Below are positions 1-9,375 of a stretch of DNA of 64,000 bases, in pieces. Source of the stretch: an uncultured Myxococcales bacterium (GTDB taxonomy: Bacteria > Myxococcota_A > UBA9042). Both the position numbers and the translations under genes were made by a program. Below the pieces are notes generated by a model. That model made no database searches and had not been told where the DNA came from. It saw only the letters and a program-made list of their open reading frames with translations. Position 1 is the stretch's first letter. The number at the start of each line of letters is the position of its first letter. The stretch spans positions 1 to 64,000 of the forward strand of contig CAJBNH010000189.1 in NCBI GenBank assembly GCA_903955385.1, in the 5' to 3' direction.

Positions 1-204
1 CGTTGCCACGGCCGAACCTGACCGAGTCCGTCGGCAAAGTCGGCCTCTGGCGGGGCATGACATGGATGTCAGGGGGGCAAAACGGGCTCCGACTCGGGTG
101 GCGTCGCAACGTCCGTCGGTTGCGCGCCTCCCGAGCCTGAACCCTGCACCGGGGCGGGACGCTTCAAGGGAGGAGAACCTTGAACGTCGCCTACCGGTAG
201 CGAT

Positions 205-1767
205 CTACGCCTCGTACAGCATCGCCAACGCGTCGCGGTGTGCCGGCGACTGCAGCTTCTTCAGCGCGCCCGTCTCGATCTGGCGAATGCGCTCGCGGGT
301 CAGGTTGAACATCTCGCCCACCTGCTCCAGCGTCAGGCCCTCGTCATGGCCGATGCCGAACCGCAGCTTCAGCACCGCCTCTTCGCGCGGGTGCAGCCGA
401 GTCAGCGCGCGGCGGGTCTGGGCCGCAAGGTCGCGCTGCATGCAGAAGTCGATGCCCTTGATCGCCTGGGAATCCTCTACGAAATCGACCAGCTGCGCGT
501 CATCCTCGCCGACCGGCGCGTCCAGCGACAGCGGCGCCTTGACCATCCGCAGGATCGTGTCGACCTGCTCCATGGGCTGCTCCGATCGAACCGAGAGCTC
601 CTCGACCGACGGCTCGCGTCCCAGCTCCTGCTCCAGCAGGGAACGCTCGCGCATGATGCGGTTCAGCGCCTCGATCAGGTGCACGGGAATGCGGATCGTC
701 CGGCCGTTGTCCGCGATGCTGCGGGTGATCGACTGGCGGATCCACCAAGTGGCGTAGGTCGAGAACTTGTAGCCGCGCTGCCACTCGAATTTCTCGACAG
801 CCTTGATCAGCCCGATGTTGCCTTCCTGAACCAGGTCCAGCAGGTGCATGCCGCGGTTCATGTAGCGCTTGGCGATCGACACCACCAGACGCAAGTTGGC
901 CTGAATCATCACGCTTCGGCTCTCGGAGATCACGCGCTGGGCCAGTCGCACCTTGCGCAGGTCGCGGCTTGCCTGATCGGCGGGGCAGCCATACGCAAGC
1001 GCCGCTGCCTCTGCCGCCATCGCCGTCTGCCGCACGGCAAGGTGTTGCTTGGCGCGATCGCTGCGGATTCGCCGCGGCTCGGCCGGCAGGTTGGCGACCT
1101 GGGCCCGGGTGACGCCCGCTTCTTCCAGCGCGCGGCGCAGGCGTTGCTCAGAGCGGACGGCATCGCGCGCCAGCTCCTGAAAGGTCTCCATCGCCTTCGA
1201 GATCAGTCGCTCGCCGGTGCGGTCCTCCCAGAAGGTGCGGTACTTGCTGCGCATCGCCTGATTCAACGCATCAGTGCGCGGCTGACCGGCCGGCACCGCC
1301 AGAGCGGCAAGCTCCGCATCGTGGGCCAACACGCGGTCCCGGAAGCGCTCGGCCCGTGCCAGCGTCGTGATGCGCGAGTCGCGGTCCTTCCAGCACTCGG
1401 TCTCCGTCCACTGCTTGAGCAACTCCATGTCGGTCGCCATCTGCACAGGCAGCACGGTCATCAGCGGCCGGCAGGCGGGCAGACGCTCAAGGATATCCAG
1501 GATGTCGGCCGACGACTCCTCGATGCGGCGCGAGACGTCGGCCTCACCCTCGCGGGTCAGCAGCGAAACGCGGCCAATGTGCTGCAGATACAGCACGGTG
1601 GGGTCGAGGTGCGTTGCGTCGTCCGGCTCGTCCTTGCGAGGGCGCCGCCGCGGCATCGGGGCGACCCACGGGCTGTCGGGGTCCTCGGTCGTGTCCATCG
1701 CGCTGAACTCCATCTCGTCCATGGGAAGATCCTCGACGCTGTGGGGATCGTGGGCGGGCGGGTGCAT
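205..1767 (-). CDS. rpoD: RNA polymerase sigma-70 factor, RpoD-like
   Basis: This protein directs RNA polymerase to promoters. Region 1.2 lies near residues 55-85 ([20 protein letters not shown]). A long non-conserved segment follows, then region 2 with [33 protein letters not shown] and the -10 reading helix [20 protein letters not shown]. Region 4 ends in [18 protein letters not shown], the -35 helix-turn-helix. I start it at ATG 1767 because a GAGG box sits eight bases upstream; the reading frame stays open further up but that part looks non-coding. This gives 520 residues, shorter than E. coli RpoD (613), and no clear acidic region 1.1 is present. It could be the primary sigma factor or a close group 2 paralogue. 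Confidence 0.85.
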   Translation of the reverse strand: MHPPAHDPHSVEDLPMDEMEFSAMDTTEDPDSPWVAPMPRRRPRKDEPDDATHLDPTVLYLQHIGRVSLLTREGEADVSRRIEESSADILDILERLPACRPLMTVLPVQMATDMELLKQWTETECWKDRDSRITTLARAERFRDRVLAHDAELAALAVPAGQPRTDALNQAMRSKYRTFWEDRTGERLISKAMETFQELARDAVRSEQRLRRALEEAGVTRAQVANLPAEPRRIRSDRAKQHLAVRQTAMAAEAAALAYGCPADQASRDLRKVRLAQRVISESRSVMIQANLRLVVSIAKRYMNRGMHLLDLVQEGNIGLIKAVEKFEWQRGYKFSTYATWWIRQSITRSIADNGRTIRIPVHLIEALNRIMRERSLLEQELGREPSVEELSVRSEQPMEQVDTILRMVKAPLSLDAPVGEDDAQLVDFVEDSQAIKGIDFCMQRDLAAQTRRALTRLHPREEAVLKLRFGIGHDEGLTLEQVGEMFNLTRERIRQIETGALKKLQSPAHRDALAMLYEA

Positions 1768-2068
1768 GCGGTACCTCGGGGTTCGCGGACTGGGTTCTGG
1801 AAGCCTGAGACTCGGGTCGGGACCGGACGGACCGGACATCGACAAGGGACCTGACCCTCGGAAAAGATTGGATGCAAGACACGCGCCATGGGTTCGGAGC
1901 AGGACAAAAGTGTTGGATTGTGGCTGTGTTGCGGAATATGTCGGCGCCAAGCGGCGACCGCGCCCGCGTCCAAACCTGACATTGGTGTCATGGTCCGCGA
2001 TGACAGGCTGGCACAAACCGGACAAGTGTTGTCCGATCTTGGGGCGTGCGCCCGAATCGCCGGCTGGC
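1768..2068. other. Intergenic region upstream of the sigma factor
   Basis: About 300 bases separate the sigma gene from the gene upstream of it on the same strand. It should hold the sigma gene promoter, but I see no pair of hexamers good enough to name. It contains the hairpin listed at 2019-2035 and a TGACA/TGTCA inverted repeat near 1980-1993. No convincing gene. Confidence 0.6.
2019..2035 (-). terminator. Possible weak terminator hairpin
   Basis: The sequence CGGACAA-GTG-TTGTCCG forms a seven-pair stem with a three-base loop about 35 bases past the stop codon of the zinc-ribbon/TPR gene. Read on the minus strand it is followed by GTTTGTG, which is only a poor T-run, so termination is uncertain. 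It could also be an operator. Confidence 0.3.
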
Positions 2069-4831
2069 TTAGCTGGTGCGCGTCGCGGTGGGCTGGGCTG
2101 TGCCCGGTGCCTCTGCGGCCGCCTCGGGGCCTGCCAGCAACGCGTCGGACCGGGCGACCAGCTTCTCGGCATCGACCGCGCGTCCGCACCGCATCAGAAA
2201 CGCCGCGTGCACCTGCAGACACGCCTGAAGCTCGCGGGCCTCGTGCGCCTGGGCCAGCACTTCCTCGGCCTTGGTGAAGGCCTGATCGGCGCCGTCGACG
2301 TCGCTCAGGTCGGCCAGCACCTCGCCCAGCGTCCGCTGGCTCGTGGCGCGCGTGTGCAACAGGTCACTCGAAAGGGCCGCGGCCACGCTGCGACGCGCCC
2401 ACTTCAGTGCGCGCTGCGGGTCGTTGCGCTTGCGGGCGGCAATCGCCAGGTTGCGGGCGGCGTCGGCAAGAAGCGCGTGATCTTCGAGTCTTCCGGCACC
2501 CTCGACGGCCTTGTAGAGCTGTGTCTCGCCCTCGTCGAGGCGGTCGGCCTGCACCAGCACCTCTCCGAGATTGTTCTGGATCATCGCCTGCATGCGGCGG
2601 TTGCCGACCCGCCGCGCCAGCTCATGCGCCTCTTCCATGCTGGCGATGGCGCCGTCGACCTCAGCCGATGCCAGCAACATGGCACCGTAGGCATTGAGGG
2701 CCTCGAACAGTCCCGGCAGGTTGCGCGCCTGCCGCTGCATCTGCACGGCCTTGTCCAGCCACGCCCTCGCCTGATCCAGGTGCCCCAGCGTCAGCGACAC
2801 GACGCCGAGACTGGTCAGCGTTCCCGCCTGTCCCGGACGATCACCAAGCTTTTCACGGTATTGCGCCGCCCGCTTGAGAAACGCCCGCGCCGTCCGCATG
2901 TCGCCGCCGGTCCAATAGGCCCGGCCCACGTCATCGCACGCTGAGGCCAGCCCTCGCAGGTCGCCGACCGCCTCGTGCCGCTTCAATGCGGGCTTGAGGT
3001 GCTCCAGCGCCTCGCGCGCCTTGCCCTGATTCCGCAGCAATCGCCCAAGCTTCTGCAGGGCGTCAGCCTCGCGGGAACGTGCACGGAAGCGCCAGGCGAG
3101 CTGCAGCGCGTCGCGGTACAGCGTCTCGGCCTCGGCGAAGCGGCCGTCGGACTCGGCCAGCGACCCCAGCGCGATCGCCGACTCGATGTGCAAGTGGGCC
3201 GAGTCTGCGGGTGCAAGCGCCCGTGCCTGCTCCAGCAGCGACTTGGCTGTTTCGTTGCGGAATTCGTCGACAGCGACCAGCCCGGCTCGCAGGTAGACGT
3301 GCGAGGCGTGCACCGGGTCGCCCGCTGCCAGCCACAGCGGTGCCAGGACCTCAGCCAGATCGCTCGACCGCTCGCCCGCGACCAGCTGCAGCCACACCGC
3401 CGCCTGCCGTGCCAGCCGCCGCAGCTGCTCAGGCGAGTGCGACTCGAGGAGCGCCTCGCGATCGGCCGCCTCGACGAAACGAAACCCTTGCTCGCTGTTC
3501 AGCAATGCCGCGCGCTCGGGGACGATCAGGTGGCGGTCCGTCAGTGCCTCGCAGGCCTTGAGGACCTCGGCGACGTCAGCTTCCTCCTGCATCAGACCCG
3601 CCACCGTGCGCGGACCCGAGCGGTCCAGCCGTCGCAGGGCGACCACGCCACCGATCCAGAACCGCGTGCCGATCACGGCGCCCAGGCCCGCGACGGTCAG
3701 TTGCTCGTCCGACAGCCCCTCGAACCGCCCGCTGCGACTCGAGGATCGCTGCGTACCGGCGATCACCTCGGCCAGCTGTCCCGCGTTCAGCTGCCAACCG
3801 CTGGAGGTCTCGACCAACGCGCCCTTGCGCTGCAAGTGGTCCAGGCTTTCCAGCACCGCCCCCGGTCGCCCCGCTGCGTGATCGACCAGCTTCTTGACGG
3901 CGCGATCATCGACGCCAGAGACCCCGGTCAGTACCGAACGCACCCACGCCGTCAGCGATTTTGCGTCCAGCGGAGGCACGTCCACCCCTGGCAGCTCGCC
4001 CAGCCACGGCAATCGCTGCAAACCGGCCGGATCACACACCAGCAGCAGGACCGCAGGCAGATCAGGGGCTTCGCGCGCCAGATCGGCAAAGAACGCAAGG
4101 CTGTCGAGATCAGCCTCGGCGGCTTCGTCCACCACCAGCACGGTTGGCGTATTGCCCAGATCGCGTGTCATCAGGTTCAGCAGGGCGGTACGCGCACGCC
4201 GGGCCTGTTCGGAGCGGTCGGCGAAATCGATGACGTGGTCGCTCCAGAAGCGAAACCCCAGCATCGGTCCGCAGGTACGCGCCACGTCCGCGCCCGCGGG
4301 ATCGCCGAAAAAGGTTTCGACCGCGCGCTCGAACCGATCGCCCGCGATCGTGCCGTTGACGTATTCCGGGATATCGAAGCGAAGGCGCAGCAGTCGCTCG
4401 ATCGTGCTGAACGGTCGCGCCAAACCTTGCCCGGCTGCGACCAGCCACCGCGTCTCGGGGCGCTGTTCGAGCACCCGCTGTCGCACGGCCTCGACCAGCC
4501 TTGAACGGCCACTGCCCACGGCGCCGCGCACAACAAACGGAAGTGTTCTGTGGAGTTCCAGCGCCTCCAGCACCCGGCCCGTCAGCGCAGATCGTTCTGC
4601 ATCCCGACCAGTCCAGGGCATTTTTCGCGCCTGTTCACGCCAGGGAAGGGTCCTGCGGGGCACCGGAACCGTCGCGCGGCCGATCGCAGACGAATCGATC
4701 ACGTCGAATTCGCCCGTAGCACGAAACAGGGAGGTGTCGGCCACCGAGTCGAGTCCGGACAATCGGGACCGGCAATGCGGACAGGCAAGGGCATCCGGAG
4801 TCAGCGGCTGACCGCAGCGGGGGCAAGTCAC
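2069..4831 (-). CDS. Zinc-ribbon, AAA/STAND-type ATPase and TPR-repeat protein
   Basis: This is a 920-residue soluble multidomain protein. It opens with a zinc ribbon (C3, C6, C17, C20), followed by a P-loop NTPase module from about residue 75 (motif [13 protein letters not shown]). The Walker A region near residue 107 reads GAVGSGRS, so Arg stands where Lys is expected; Walker B is [11 protein letters not shown] near 230. From about residue 500 to 870 there are repeated helical pairs typical of tetratricopeptide repeats (for example [17 protein letters not shown] and [20 protein letters not shown]). The architecture resembles STAND-type signalling ATPases and the AAA modules of bacterial kinase/adenylate cyclase fusions, but no effector domain is visible. 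The GTG start at 4831 has a GGAGG box five bases upstream. The partner and function are unknown. Confidence 0.8.
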   Translation of the reverse strand: MTCPRCGQPLTPDALACPHCRSRLSGLDSVADTSLFRATGEFDVIDSSAIGRATVPVPRRTLPWREQARKMPWTGRDAERSALTGRVLEALELHRTLPFVVRGAVGSGRSRLVEAVRQRVLEQRPETRWLVAAGQGLARPFSTIERLLRLRFDIPEYVNGTIAGDRFERAVETFFGDPAGADVARTCGPMLGFRFWSDHVIDFADRSEQARRARTALLNLMTRDLGNTPTVLVVDEAAEADLDSLAFFADLAREAPDLPAVLLLVCDPAGLQRLPWLGELPGVDVPPLDAKSLTAWVRSVLTGVSGVDDRAVKKLVDHAAGRPGAVLESLDHLQRKGALVETSSGWQLNAGQLAEVIAGTQRSSSRSGRFEGLSDEQLTVAGLGAVIGTRFWIGGVVALRRLDRSGPRTVAGLMQEEADVAEVLKACEALTDRHLIVPERAALLNSEQGFRFVEAADREALLESHSPEQLRRLARQAAVWLQLVAGERSSDLAEVLAPLWLAAGDPVHASHVYLRAGLVAVDEFRNETAKSLLEQARALAPADSAHLHIESAIALGSLAESDGRFAEAETLYRDALQLAWRFRARSREADALQKLGRLLRNQGKAREALEHLKPALKRHEAVGDLRGLASACDDVGRAYWTGGDMRTARAFLKRAAQYREKLGDRPGQAGTLTSLGVVSLTLGHLDQARAWLDKAVQMQRQARNLPGLFEALNAYGAMLLASAEVDGAIASMEEAHELARRVGNRRMQAMIQNNLGEVLVQADRLDEGETQLYKAVEGAGRLEDHALLADAARNLAIAARKRNDPQRALKWARRSVAAALSSDLLHTRATSQRTLGEVLADLSDVDGADQAFTKAEEVLAQAHEARELQACLQVHAAFLMRCGRAVDAEKLVARSDALLAGPEAAAEAPGTAQPTATRTS

Positions 4832-5139
4832 GGGGACCTCCGGGCGGAAGCCATGCCAGCATCCGGTTGAGCAGTGTGGGGCAGCACGGGCTGCGGCTCA
4901 AGAGGCAATTCCGCGACCATTCGAGCGCGAAGTGAATCCGGCGAGAGCCAAGCGCGTCCGACGCAAACCGCGCGACGTGGCCGGTTCCATGGTGGGACCC
5001 AACGTCGCGGCGTTGACTTGCTTCCGGGCTCGCCTATCCTATGCCGCGGCGCACACGGAACGGAAAAACGGACAGTTGTCGGGGTCGCGGGATCACGAGG
5101 CTGAACGACCAAGAGAAGGCATAGCGCCGGAGGAACATC
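4832..5139. other. Divergent intergenic region
   Basis: This stretch separates two divergent genes. It carries the lipoprotein promoter at 5013-5040 and a strong ribosome site (GGAGG) just before the start at 5140. The minus-strand promoter for the zinc-ribbon gene must also be here; a TTGAGC...CACACT pair with 17-base spacing near 4875-4905 is a weak candidate. No gene is apparent. Confidence 0.6.
5013..5040 (+). promoter_or_regulatory. Sigma-70-like promoter of the lipoprotein gene
   Basis: TTGACT (5013-5018) and TATCCT (5035-5040) are separated by 16 bases and lie about 100 bases upstream of the lipoprotein start. Five of six and four of six positions match the housekeeping consensus. Confidence 0.6.
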
Positions 5140-5883
5140 ATGAAGGAAATCAAGAAGATGCTGGCTCTCATGGGCGTCGGCGCCGCGATGATGCTGACCG
5201 GCTGCGATGCTTCCGTGGGTGGCTTGCTCGACGCCGATGACGCGACCAGTGACACCACTCAGGGTACCGACACGACCATCGACACCAACACGGACACGAC
5301 GACCCCGCCGACGGAGTACAAGTCCATCGTGATCTTCGACAAGTCCGAGGATCCGGTCTGCACCAAGAGCCCGGGTATGGACTTTGACGCCATCGGCGCC
5401 TGGCGTGGCAACACGTTCCTGGGCGTGGGCCGCGTCAACAGCGCCAACATCGCGACGTCCGGCAGCAAGTGCCCGGACAACGACAAGAACATCCCTTCGT
5501 CGGCCGAAGGTCCCGTGAACGGCAAGGTCTTTGCGGACAAGCCCGACACCGGCTACGTCAGCCTGAACGGCGGCTCGCTCGAGCTCGAGATCGGCGCCTG
5601 CACCAACGGCGCCAGCACGGCGTTCGACTGCGACGGCAAGGGCGCTCTCGTGGCCCTGAAGTCCGGCGACGAGTTGGACATCTATGAAGTCGACACGACC
5701 TACAAGCCCAACTCTGGCTCGGACCGTGAAGGTTTCGCGTACAGCGGCTGCGCCTGCTACCCCGACGAGTTCACCGTGAACCTGCGCACCGCCAAGGGCG
5801 TGGACTTCGGCTCGGTGTTCCTCCCGTCGACGGGCTTCTACAAGGGCACGACCGGCGGCGCCGGCGCCATCGTCATCCCGTAA
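5140..5883 (+). CDS. Secreted lipoprotein of unknown function
   Basis: The 247-residue product begins with a short basic stretch, a hydrophobic core and the lipobox LTGC with Cys22, so it should be lipidated and exported. A tether rich in Thr and Asp (residues 35-60) follows, typical of surface-tethered lipoproteins. The globular part holds several Cys residues (VCTKSPG, KCPDND, ACTNG, DCDGK, SGCACYPDE), which suggests disulfide bonds in the periplasm or outside the cell. I do not recognise the fold. Its own promoter upstream and strong terminator downstream make it a single-gene unit, and the GGAGG box six bases before ATG suggests efficient translation. Asp follows the lipid Cys, which in E. 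coli favours inner-membrane retention, but that rule may not apply here. Confidence 0.85.
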   Translation: MKEIKKMLALMGVGAAMMLTGCDASVGGLLDADDATSDTTQGTDTTIDTNTDTTTPPTEYKSIVIFDKSEDPVCTKSPGMDFDAIGAWRGNTFLGVGRVNSANIATSGSKCPDNDKNIPSSAEGPVNGKVFADKPDTGYVSLNGGSLELEIGACTNGASTAFDCDGKGALVALKSGDELDIYEVDTTYKPNSGSDREGFAYSGCACYPDEFTVNLRTAKGVDFGSVFLPSTGFYKGTTGGAGAIVIP

Positions 5884-5913
5884 GGCGGAACCGCTTCCGT
5901 CCGACCTGACCTC

Positions 5914-5961
5914 CCGACGCGGGGTCCGACTTTCACCGGTCGGCCCCGCGTCGGCGTTTTT
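5914..5961 (+). terminator. Rho-independent terminator after the lipoprotein gene
   Basis: CCGACGCGGGG (5914-5924) pairs with CCCCGCGTCGG (5944-5954), and an inner CCGAC/GTCGG stem extends it. The hairpin is followed by CGTTTTT. It sits 30 bases after the lipoprotein stop codon. Confidence 0.9.
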
Positions 5962-5991
5962 GGCTGTCCTTCAAGGATCTTCCCGGCGGAC

Positions 5992-6020
5992 GTGACACAC
6001 TGCCAGCGCTTGGGTAGGCT
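5992..6020 (+). promoter_or_regulatory. Probable promoter of the Pro/Ala-rich protein gene
   Basis: GTGACA (5992-5997) and TAGGCT (6015-6020) are 17 bases apart and lie just downstream of the terminator, about 45 bases before the next start codon. The -35 match is good (five of six) and the -10 match is modest. Confidence 0.4.
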
Positions 6021-6062
6021 CGCTGCATCGCCCCCTCCCAGCGACATCGCCCGGTGACCCCC

Positions 6063-8075
6063 ATGATCGACATCCCACGAAGGCGACCGCGCGCACGCAA
6101 GTCGAGCGGTAACGAGACCCTTTCGCTTCCCATGGACGACCTGCCGGTCGCGCCGCCTCCGGAGCCGGTCGCGGTTGCCGACAGGCCCAAGCGTCAGCGC
6201 AAGCCCAAGGCCCTGCAGGAACTGGGGATGTTCCCGGAGCCGACACCGGATCCGGTGGTCGAGGTTGTGCCGGTGACGGAGCCCGAGGCGGTCGCTGCAC
6301 CTGAGCTGACTGCGGCGCCTGAGCTGACTGCCGAGCCAGAGCCCGTCGCCGAGGTGGAGCCTGCGGTTGCTCCCCGTCGCCGCCGTCGACGCGGCCCCGC
6401 CGAGCTGGAAACTGCTGTCGAGACAGTCACTTCGGTGGAACCGTCGGTCGAGCCGCCCCCGGTTGTTCCCCAAGCCGCCACGCCGGTTGCTGAGCCCGCG
6501 GTCGTGGTTGTGGCGCCAGAACCCGAAGCAGCGGTCGAAGGAGAGGACCAGGCGGCCGAAGCCGGAGCGGACGACGCCCAAGCCCACGAGGGACGCCGCC
6601 GCCGCCGTCGTCGCGGCAAGCACGCCAAGACCCAGCAAGTCCTCTTCGAGTCTGGCGAATCGGAGCCAGCGTCCGCTGCACCCACGGCACCCACGGCAGC
6701 CGCCGCACCCGCGGTGCCCGCAGCGCCGGTCCCGAAACCGGCAGCCGTTGTGGCTCCGCCGCCGCCCGCGCCTCGGGCCCCTGCTGCTCCCCCGACGCCT
6801 GCCGAGCCCCGCCCGGTGTTGAGCATGGCAGAGCGTGCCGCACGCTTCTCCCGTCGCCCGCCTCCGCCGGCTGCCGATGCGGCGGAGGTTGCCGTTCTGC
6901 GGGCCGCGCCGCCCGTGCCACCCGCGCCGCCCGTTCCCCCAGCCGTGGTTGTGGAGTCGATTCCCGAGGTTGCCCTCGCTGCGCCTGAGGTTGCCGCCGT
7001 TGCCGTCGTGGCTGAAGTGCCTGACGTCGTCGCGCCGCCGCCCCGGCCGACGCGTGAGCCGGACGACCCGCGCTTGAATCGCCCCAAGCCGCTGGACATG
7101 GCTGAGATCGCGCTGCGCAACCGCCTGGCCCGCGATGCCGCCCGCCGCGAGCGTCTGGTCGAGGAGGAGCCGCCGCCCCCGACCGAGACCCCGGCGCAGC
7201 GCCCGCAGCTGTCGATGGCGGAACGCGCCGCCCGCAACTCGATGGCGTATCGTCTGGACCGCGACGACACCCCCGCCCAAGGCCTGCCGGCGGTCGCAGC
7301 CGCGGCGGCTTCAGAAGTTGCTGCGCCTGCTGCGGAACCCGACGGTCCCTCGATGGCCGATCGGGCCGCTGACGCGGTCCGTCGTCGGCGTGACGCTGCC
7401 GGCGGCGCACAGGTCGCTGCCGTCGCCGCTGTGCCCGACTCAGGACGCAGCCCTGAGGCAAGCTACGAACCCGCGGTCGCGACTGCGTTTTTCCTGGTCA
7501 GCCGCAACCACGCCGCCGTGGTGCGCGACCGCCTGGCCGCGTGGCATGAGCGCCTCGACCGCGTCGACCTGCGCTGGTGGCTGCTTGATCTGGGGTCGGT
7601 CGACGAGAGCGCGGCGGAGGGCGAGCGCGCCCAAGCGACCGTGCTGCACCGTCCCGGCGGTCTGGTGAAGCCGCTGCAGTCGATCGAGATCGCGCTGCGC
7701 ACCAGCGAGGCCGATCTGGTCGTGCTGGCAGATCCTGAGGCGACACCGGATGTTCGCGTCAACGAGGCCCTGACCATCGCGCGACGTGGCACTCCGCTGG
7801 TGATCGTGGGGGCAGGGCGCACGCCGGTCGTCGTGATCTCTCGCCGGGCCTGGCAGCACCGGCCCTTTGACGGCTACGTTGACCTGGAACACTGGGCGCA
7901 GGCTGCTGGCGGCGTGCGCCGACTCGGTCGGGTTCGCAAGCCGTTGCCGCATCCGGGCCTGGTGGGCCAGGCCGTGCAGGCCGCGCGCTGGCTGCGGGTT
8001 GCCGCCGACGCGCAGCGCGTGGGCGAGCAGGTGTGGGAGCTGGTGGGGACGGTGCGCAAGCTGATCGGCCGCTGA
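6063..8075 (+). CDS. Pro/Ala/Val-rich protein with C-terminal glycosyltransferase-like domain
   Basis: The protein is about 670 residues long. Residues 1 to about 460 are low-complexity and rich in Pro, Ala, Val and Glu, with Arg clusters (PRRRRRRG, GRRRRRRRGKHAK) that could bind nucleic acid or acidic surfaces. Four short linear repeats stand out near residues 253, 343, 382 and 428: LSMAERAARFSRR, LDMAEIALRNRL, LSMAERAARNSM and PSMADRAADAV. The C-terminal 200 residues look folded: FFLVSRNHAAVVRDRLAAW, WWLLDLGSVD and ADLVVLADPEATPD follow the order of a family 2 glycosyltransferase Rossmann half, but the DxD position reads DPE. I start it at ATG 6063, nine bases after an alternative GTG at 6054, because GGTGA precedes it. 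The function is unknown; a catalytically dead glycosyltransferase fold used for binding is possible. Confidence 0.7.
   Translation: MIDIPRRRPRARKSSGNETLSLPMDDLPVAPPPEPVAVADRPKRQRKPKALQELGMFPEPTPDPVVEVVPVTEPEAVAAPELTAAPELTAEPEPVAEVEPAVAPRRRRRRGPAELETAVETVTSVEPSVEPPPVVPQAATPVAEPAVVVVAPEPEAAVEGEDQAAEAGADDAQAHEGRRRRRRRGKHAKTQQVLFESGESEPASAAPTAPTAAAAPAVPAAPVPKPAAVVAPPPPAPRAPAAPPTPAEPRPVLSMAERAARFSRRPPPPAADAAEVAVLRAAPPVPPAPPVPPAVVVESIPEVALAAPEVAAVAVVAEVPDVVAPPPRPTREPDDPRLNRPKPLDMAEIALRNRLARDAARRERLVEEEPPPPTETPAQRPQLSMAERAARNSMAYRLDRDDTPAQGLPAVAAAAASEVAAPAAEPDGPSMADRAADAVRRRRDAAGGAQVAAVAAVPDSGRSPEASYEPAVATAFFLVSRNHAAVVRDRLAAWHERLDRVDLRWWLLDLGSVDESAAEGERAQATVLHRPGGLVKPLQSIEIALRTSEADLVVLADPEATPDVRVNEALTIARRGTPLVIVGAGRTPVVVISRRAWQHRPFDGYVDLEHWAQAAGGVRRLGRVRKPLPHPGLVGQAVQAARWLRVAADAQRVGEQVWELVGTVRKLIGR
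6300..6335 (+). repeat. Two-copy 18-bp tandem repeat inside the Pro/Ala-rich gene
   Basis: The unit CCTGAGCTGACTGCGGCG is repeated once almost exactly (6300-6317 and 6318-6335), encoding PELTAA and PELTAE. It shows how the disordered part grows by in-frame duplication. Confidence 0.8.
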
Positions 8076-8093
8076 ACTCTCAGCCAACCCAAC

Positions 8094-9287
8094 CTACTTC
8101 TGCGGCGACTCGGCGGGAACCTGTTCGTCGGCGGGCGCGGCCATCTTCGCCTTGGCGCCCGACTTGGCGGTGCCACTGTCCAGCTGCGCCTGAGCCCACT
8201 GCTCTGTCTTGCGATCAGCGGACTTGCGCGCCAACACCAGGATCTTGCCCAACAATGCCGCCCGGGCGTCCGGGTCGCTGGTCTTGCCGACCTGCTCGCG
8301 CAGCTTGGCAATGGTCGCCGCCGTGGCATCGGGCTCGGCAGCTTGCGCTTGCACCGGTGCGGGCGCGCTGCTGGGGGCGGGGCGACGGGAGGGGGTCGCC
8401 TCTGCGCGTGCGGCCCGTCCGGAGCCAAGCGTCTCGCGAAGTGCGGCCTGCTGTTCCGCCTCGGCAGAAGCGGAGGCCTGCTTGGCCAGCTGACCTTCGG
8501 GGGCGCTGTTGGCGCGAGCCGGTGGCGGTGCCGCAAAGCCGTCATCCGACAGTCCCTGCGGGTAATCCTCAACGTTCTTCTCTGCCTTCAGCTCGTTGAA
8601 CGCGGCTTGCGGAGCGGTACCGAACGCGGCCTTGGCATCGTCCTTTGCCGCCCATTCCTTCTTGCCTGCTGCGGGCTTGTCCTGCCCAGCCAGACCCTTG
8701 TTGGTCCCATCGGCGGCCACGGGACCCAGCGACGCCGGTTCGGCCTCGATGGTATGCAAAGGCGCGGGCGTGACAGCGGCTGGCGCTGCGGCAGGGGCAG
8801 GGGCGGCGGCGGCAGCTTCCACAGGAAGATCGGGCGCTTCGGCTGCAGGCTCAGCGGGGGCGGCCGCCTGAGGGGCTGGCGGGGCCTCGGCCATGGCGAC
8901 GGCCTCAGGCGGCGGCGACTCCGGTGTGGCGTGCCGGTCCGGACGGACCAAAAGCGCCAGCACGACCGCAGCACCTGCCATCATCACAACCATCGGACCC
9001 GGACGCAGCAACGCCTTGATCCAACGGGCGAAACCAGACTCCTGTCGCTGCTTCTCGACCTGCTCGAACGCGGCACCCAGCACCACTCCGCGCACTGAGG
9101 GCGCCACGGCGGGCAGCTCCAGTGCCGCTACGCGCTGATGCAGGCGCAGGTAGTCGTCGATCTCGTCGCGCGCCGCGGGGGCAGCTTCGCCAAGCGTTCC
9201 CGGGCCTTGGGCCAGGCGACGCTCATACTCCGCCAGAACCTCGAGGGCCTCGCGCGTCTGCGGGTCTTGGGTGGGCTTACGCACCAT
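8094..9287 (-). CDS. Single-pass membrane protein, putative anti-sigma factor
   Basis: The 397-residue protein has a cytoplasmic N-terminal helical segment of about 90 residues, one membrane helix near residues 97-115 (PMVVMMAGAAVVLALLV) and a long Ala/Pro-rich periplasmic part that ends in a helical segment (IAKLREQVGKTSDPDARAAL). It follows the ECF sigma gene by 88 bases on the same strand, the classic place for the cognate anti-sigma factor. The usual zinc anti-sigma motif HxxxCxxC is absent, so the family is not proven by sequence. The start ATG has AGGAAG seven bases upstream. The C-terminal helical segment might bind a periplasmic signal, which is a guess. Confidence 0.6.
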   Translation of the reverse strand: MVRKPTQDPQTREALEVLAEYERRLAQGPGTLGEAAPAARDEIDDYLRLHQRVAALELPAVAPSVRGVVLGAAFEQVEKQRQESGFARWIKALLRPGPMVVMMAGAAVVLALLVRPDRHATPESPPPEAVAMAEAPPAPQAAAPAEPAAEAPDLPVEAAAAAPAPAAAPAAVTPAPLHTIEAEPASLGPVAADGTNKGLAGQDKPAAGKKEWAAKDDAKAAFGTAPQAAFNELKAEKNVEDYPQGLSDDGFAAPPPARANSAPEGQLAKQASASAEAEQQAALRETLGSGRAARAEATPSRRPAPSSAPAPVQAQAAEPDATAATIAKLREQVGKTSDPDARAALLGKILVLARKSADRKTEQWAQAQLDSGTAKSGAKAKMAAPADEQVPAESPQK

Positions 9288-9375
9288 CGCCGTCTTCCTG
9301 CTCGTTGCGCCCAGGGGACTTCCCCCTCACCGTAGGGTGGCCCGAAGGCCGACGCAAACTCGGGGTCCAGCCCCG

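Noticed and set aside
1-204. Possible tRNA or small gene at the left edge
   Set aside because: No TPsiC-loop pattern or clover-leaf arms. Reading frames there lack a ribosome site or known motif. It is simply the region downstream of the sigma gene.
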